Under the pieces are notes generated by a model, which did not search any database, was not told the origin of the DNA, and saw nothing but the letters and a program-made list of their open reading frames with translations. Below, in pieces: positions 62,896 through 64,000 of a DNA stretch of 64,000 bases (positions are counted from its first letter, which is position 1; every line of letters begins with the position of its first letter). The stretch is from contig NC_019695.1 of NCBI RefSeq assembly GCF_000317125.1, positions 62,001 to 126,000 of the forward strand, read 5' to 3'. The position numbers and the translations under genes were made by a program. This DNA is from Chroococcidiopsis thermalis PCC 7203 (lineage in GTDB: Bacteria > Cyanobacteriota > Cyanobacteriia > Cyanobacteriales > Chroococcidiopsidaceae).

Positions 62896-64000
62896 GGAAG
62901 ATCGAGCAACCCGCGTTATCTTAGTACGCCACGGGCAGAGTACTTACAATGCTCTCGGTCTCTATCAAGGTAGCAGCGACGAGTCAGTATTAACTGAAGT
63001 AGGGCGCAGCGACGCGCGTTTAACTGGCGATTTTCTCAAAGGAGTGGTATTTGATGCCATCTACTCCAGTTCCTTAAAACGGGCGCAAGAAACTGCCCGA
63101 GAAATTATAAAAGTCACCTCCCCCCATACCCAATTAAGGGTAACGAACAAGTTACGCGAAACCGATCTTCCGGCGTGGCAAGGATTAGCTTTTCAATACG
63201 TGCGCGAAAACTTCGCCCAGGAATATCGCCTTTGGAAACAACACCCCCATGAGTTTTGGATGGAATTCTCTGGAAGTGTGGAGAGACAAGGGGGACAAGG
63301 GAGACAAGGGAGACAAGGGGGACAAGGGGGAACTCGGGGACCCCACGACCGAAGGGAGTGGGGATTAGGGGGCGAAGGGGGACAAGGGAGCAGTGTAGCG
63401 CCAGCATTGACTGTCAACTGTCAACTGTCTTCACGCAGTGTAGCCTCAGCGTTGACTGTCAACCAACAACCAACAACTAACAGCCAACAACTTGACAAAT
63501 TCTTTCCCGCCCTAGATTTATATCAAAGGGTACGAGAGTTTTGGCAAGAAATATTACCGCGCCATAGGGGACAAACTGTTTTACTAGTGACTCATGGCGG
63601 AACCAACCGCGCTTTAATAAGTACAGCTTTAGGAATTACACCCGATCGCTATCATTGCATTCAGCAGTCTAATTGCGGTATCAGCGTTCTCAATTTTCCT
63701 GACGGTTCTCTGGAGTCAGGGCAATTGGAAGCAATGAATTTAAATACTCATGTAGGAGAACACTTACCCAAGCCTCAAGAAGGGGGTAAAGGTTTACGGC
63801 TGTTGCTCGTACCTTCTGGGACAAATGCAGCACAAACTCAAAACATAGCTAGGTTTCTCAAACAAGTGCGAATTGACTTTAGCCTCAATAGCATACTTGA
63901 CTCCTACCACATTACGGTGCAACAAATTCTGCAACACCATCCAGAAACAGTACAGTTTGAGGTATTGCGAGAAGATATTCCCGAAGCTTGGCAAGCAGTC
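62879..64000 (+). CDS. Histidine phosphatase family protein (partial)
   Basis: At least 374 residues, open to the window edge. The phosphoglycerate-mutase-like core shows the phospho-His motif VILVRHGQSTYNALG (near residues 13-27), SSSLKRAQETA, LRETDLPAWQG with the acid residue, and the second His in LLVTHGGTNRALI. Between the core halves, residues about 134-207 are translated repeats (RQGGQGRQGRQGGQGG, then SVASALTVNQQPTTNSQ), so the domain is split by an insert of about 220 bases. After it a second domain starts (GLRLLLVPSGTNAAQTQN). It overlaps the ABC exporter by 17 bases. Substrate unknown. Confidence 0.87.
   Translation, partial: MRSKHEEDRATRVILVRHGQSTYNALGLYQGSSDESVLTEVGRSDARLTGDFLKGVVFDAIYSSSLKRAQETAREIIKVTSPHTQLRVTNKLRETDLPAWQGLAFQYVRENFAQEYRLWKQHPHEFWMEFSGSVERQGGQGRQGRQGGQGGTRGPHDRREWGLGGEGGQGSSVAPALTVNCQLSSRSVASALTVNQQPTTNSQQLDKFFPALDLYQRVREFWQEILPRHRGQTVLLVTHGGTNRALISTALGITPDRYHCIQQSNCGISVLNFPDGSLESGQLEAMNLNTHVGEHLPKPQEGGKGLRLLLVPSGTNAAQTQNIARFLKQVRIDFSLNSILDSYHITVQQILQHHPETVQFEVLREDIPEAWQAV
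63277..63497. repeat. STRR block read in frame in the phosphatase gene
   Basis: Nine-base ACAAGGGGG/ACAAGGGAG units (63284-63330) are followed by GACTGTCAACTGTCAACTGTC and related heptamers (63408-63430, 63450-63490) and CAACCAACAACCAACAAC units. The same families occur between genes at 46218-46401. The coding frame runs through the whole block. Confidence 0.88.

Overview
The window is chromosomal DNA from a cyanobacterium, probably a Chroococcidiopsis-like genus, although the genus is inference. The evidence is the very frequent HIP1 octamer GCGATCGC in coding and non-coding DNA, genes for an NDH-1 CO2-uptake module (ndhF, ndhD and a ChpX/CupA-B protein), CP12, a CruA/CruP-type flavoprotein, DUF3386, and many heptamer-type short tandem repeats (STRR). 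An origin of replication lies beside dnaN at about 49.0-49.2 kb, marked by a dense cluster of DnaA boxes of the form TTTTCCACA.

Layout. 0-2 kb: division genes (partial ftsI and an ftsL-like gene). 2.3-4.1 kb: a small lipoprotein and a phage-type recombination pair (Gp157-like and ERF) behind a LexA box. 4.2-6.3 kb: GNAT, HAD and a membrane protein. 6.3-6.7 kb: a structured RNA candidate with a second copy at 42.1 kb. 7.3-12.2 kb: the CO2-uptake NDH-1 operon, closed by a strong terminator. 12.2-13.6 kb: a microviridin/marinostatin-type graspetide pair (one ATP-grasp ligase and one precursor). 14-20 kb: GH57 glycosidase, Nfu scaffold, DUF3386, a PAS-GAF histidine kinase and a ribbon-helix-helix protein. 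20-25 kb: lepA, mnmA and typA. 25-28.5 kb: XRE regulator, HicB with a decayed-looking HicA, an HD hydrolase and a sugar-type ABC ATPase. 28.6-35.3 kb: an ABC exporter and a one-module NRPS (C-A-PCP-TE). 36.5-37.5 kb: two CIRCE elements in front of an EamA transporter. 38-42 kb: an RTX protein and an operon of two HtrA-like proteases with a degenerate LuxR-type regulator. 42.8-47.7 kb: CP12, GNAT, aldo/keto reductase, PD-(D/E)XK nuclease, methyltransferase and an ArsA-type ATPase. 47.7-52 kb: dnaN, oriC, an ilvE-like aminotransferase and cruP. 52-64 kb: a hexapeptide-GAF fusion, a sugar epimerase, a kinase with a lone receiver, and a run of two GT-B-type proteins, an ABC exporter and a histidine phosphatase that looks like a cell-envelope glycan or glycolipid locus.

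Cross-cutting themes. (1) Short palindromic repeats and STRRs sit at gene ends, and at least four are read in frame inside protein genes (NRPS, ABC exporter, CruP-like, phosphatase). (2) Several regulatory sites can be read directly: a LexA box over a -10, two CIRCE elements, a perfect 30-bp palindrome, 11-bp-phased direct repeats and oriC. (3) The most unusual items are the graspetide whose core has lost exactly the two amide-forming residues, the paired structured RNA with covarying stems, and the CIRCE-controlled transporter. I saw no tRNA, rRNA, CRISPR array or transposase gene.
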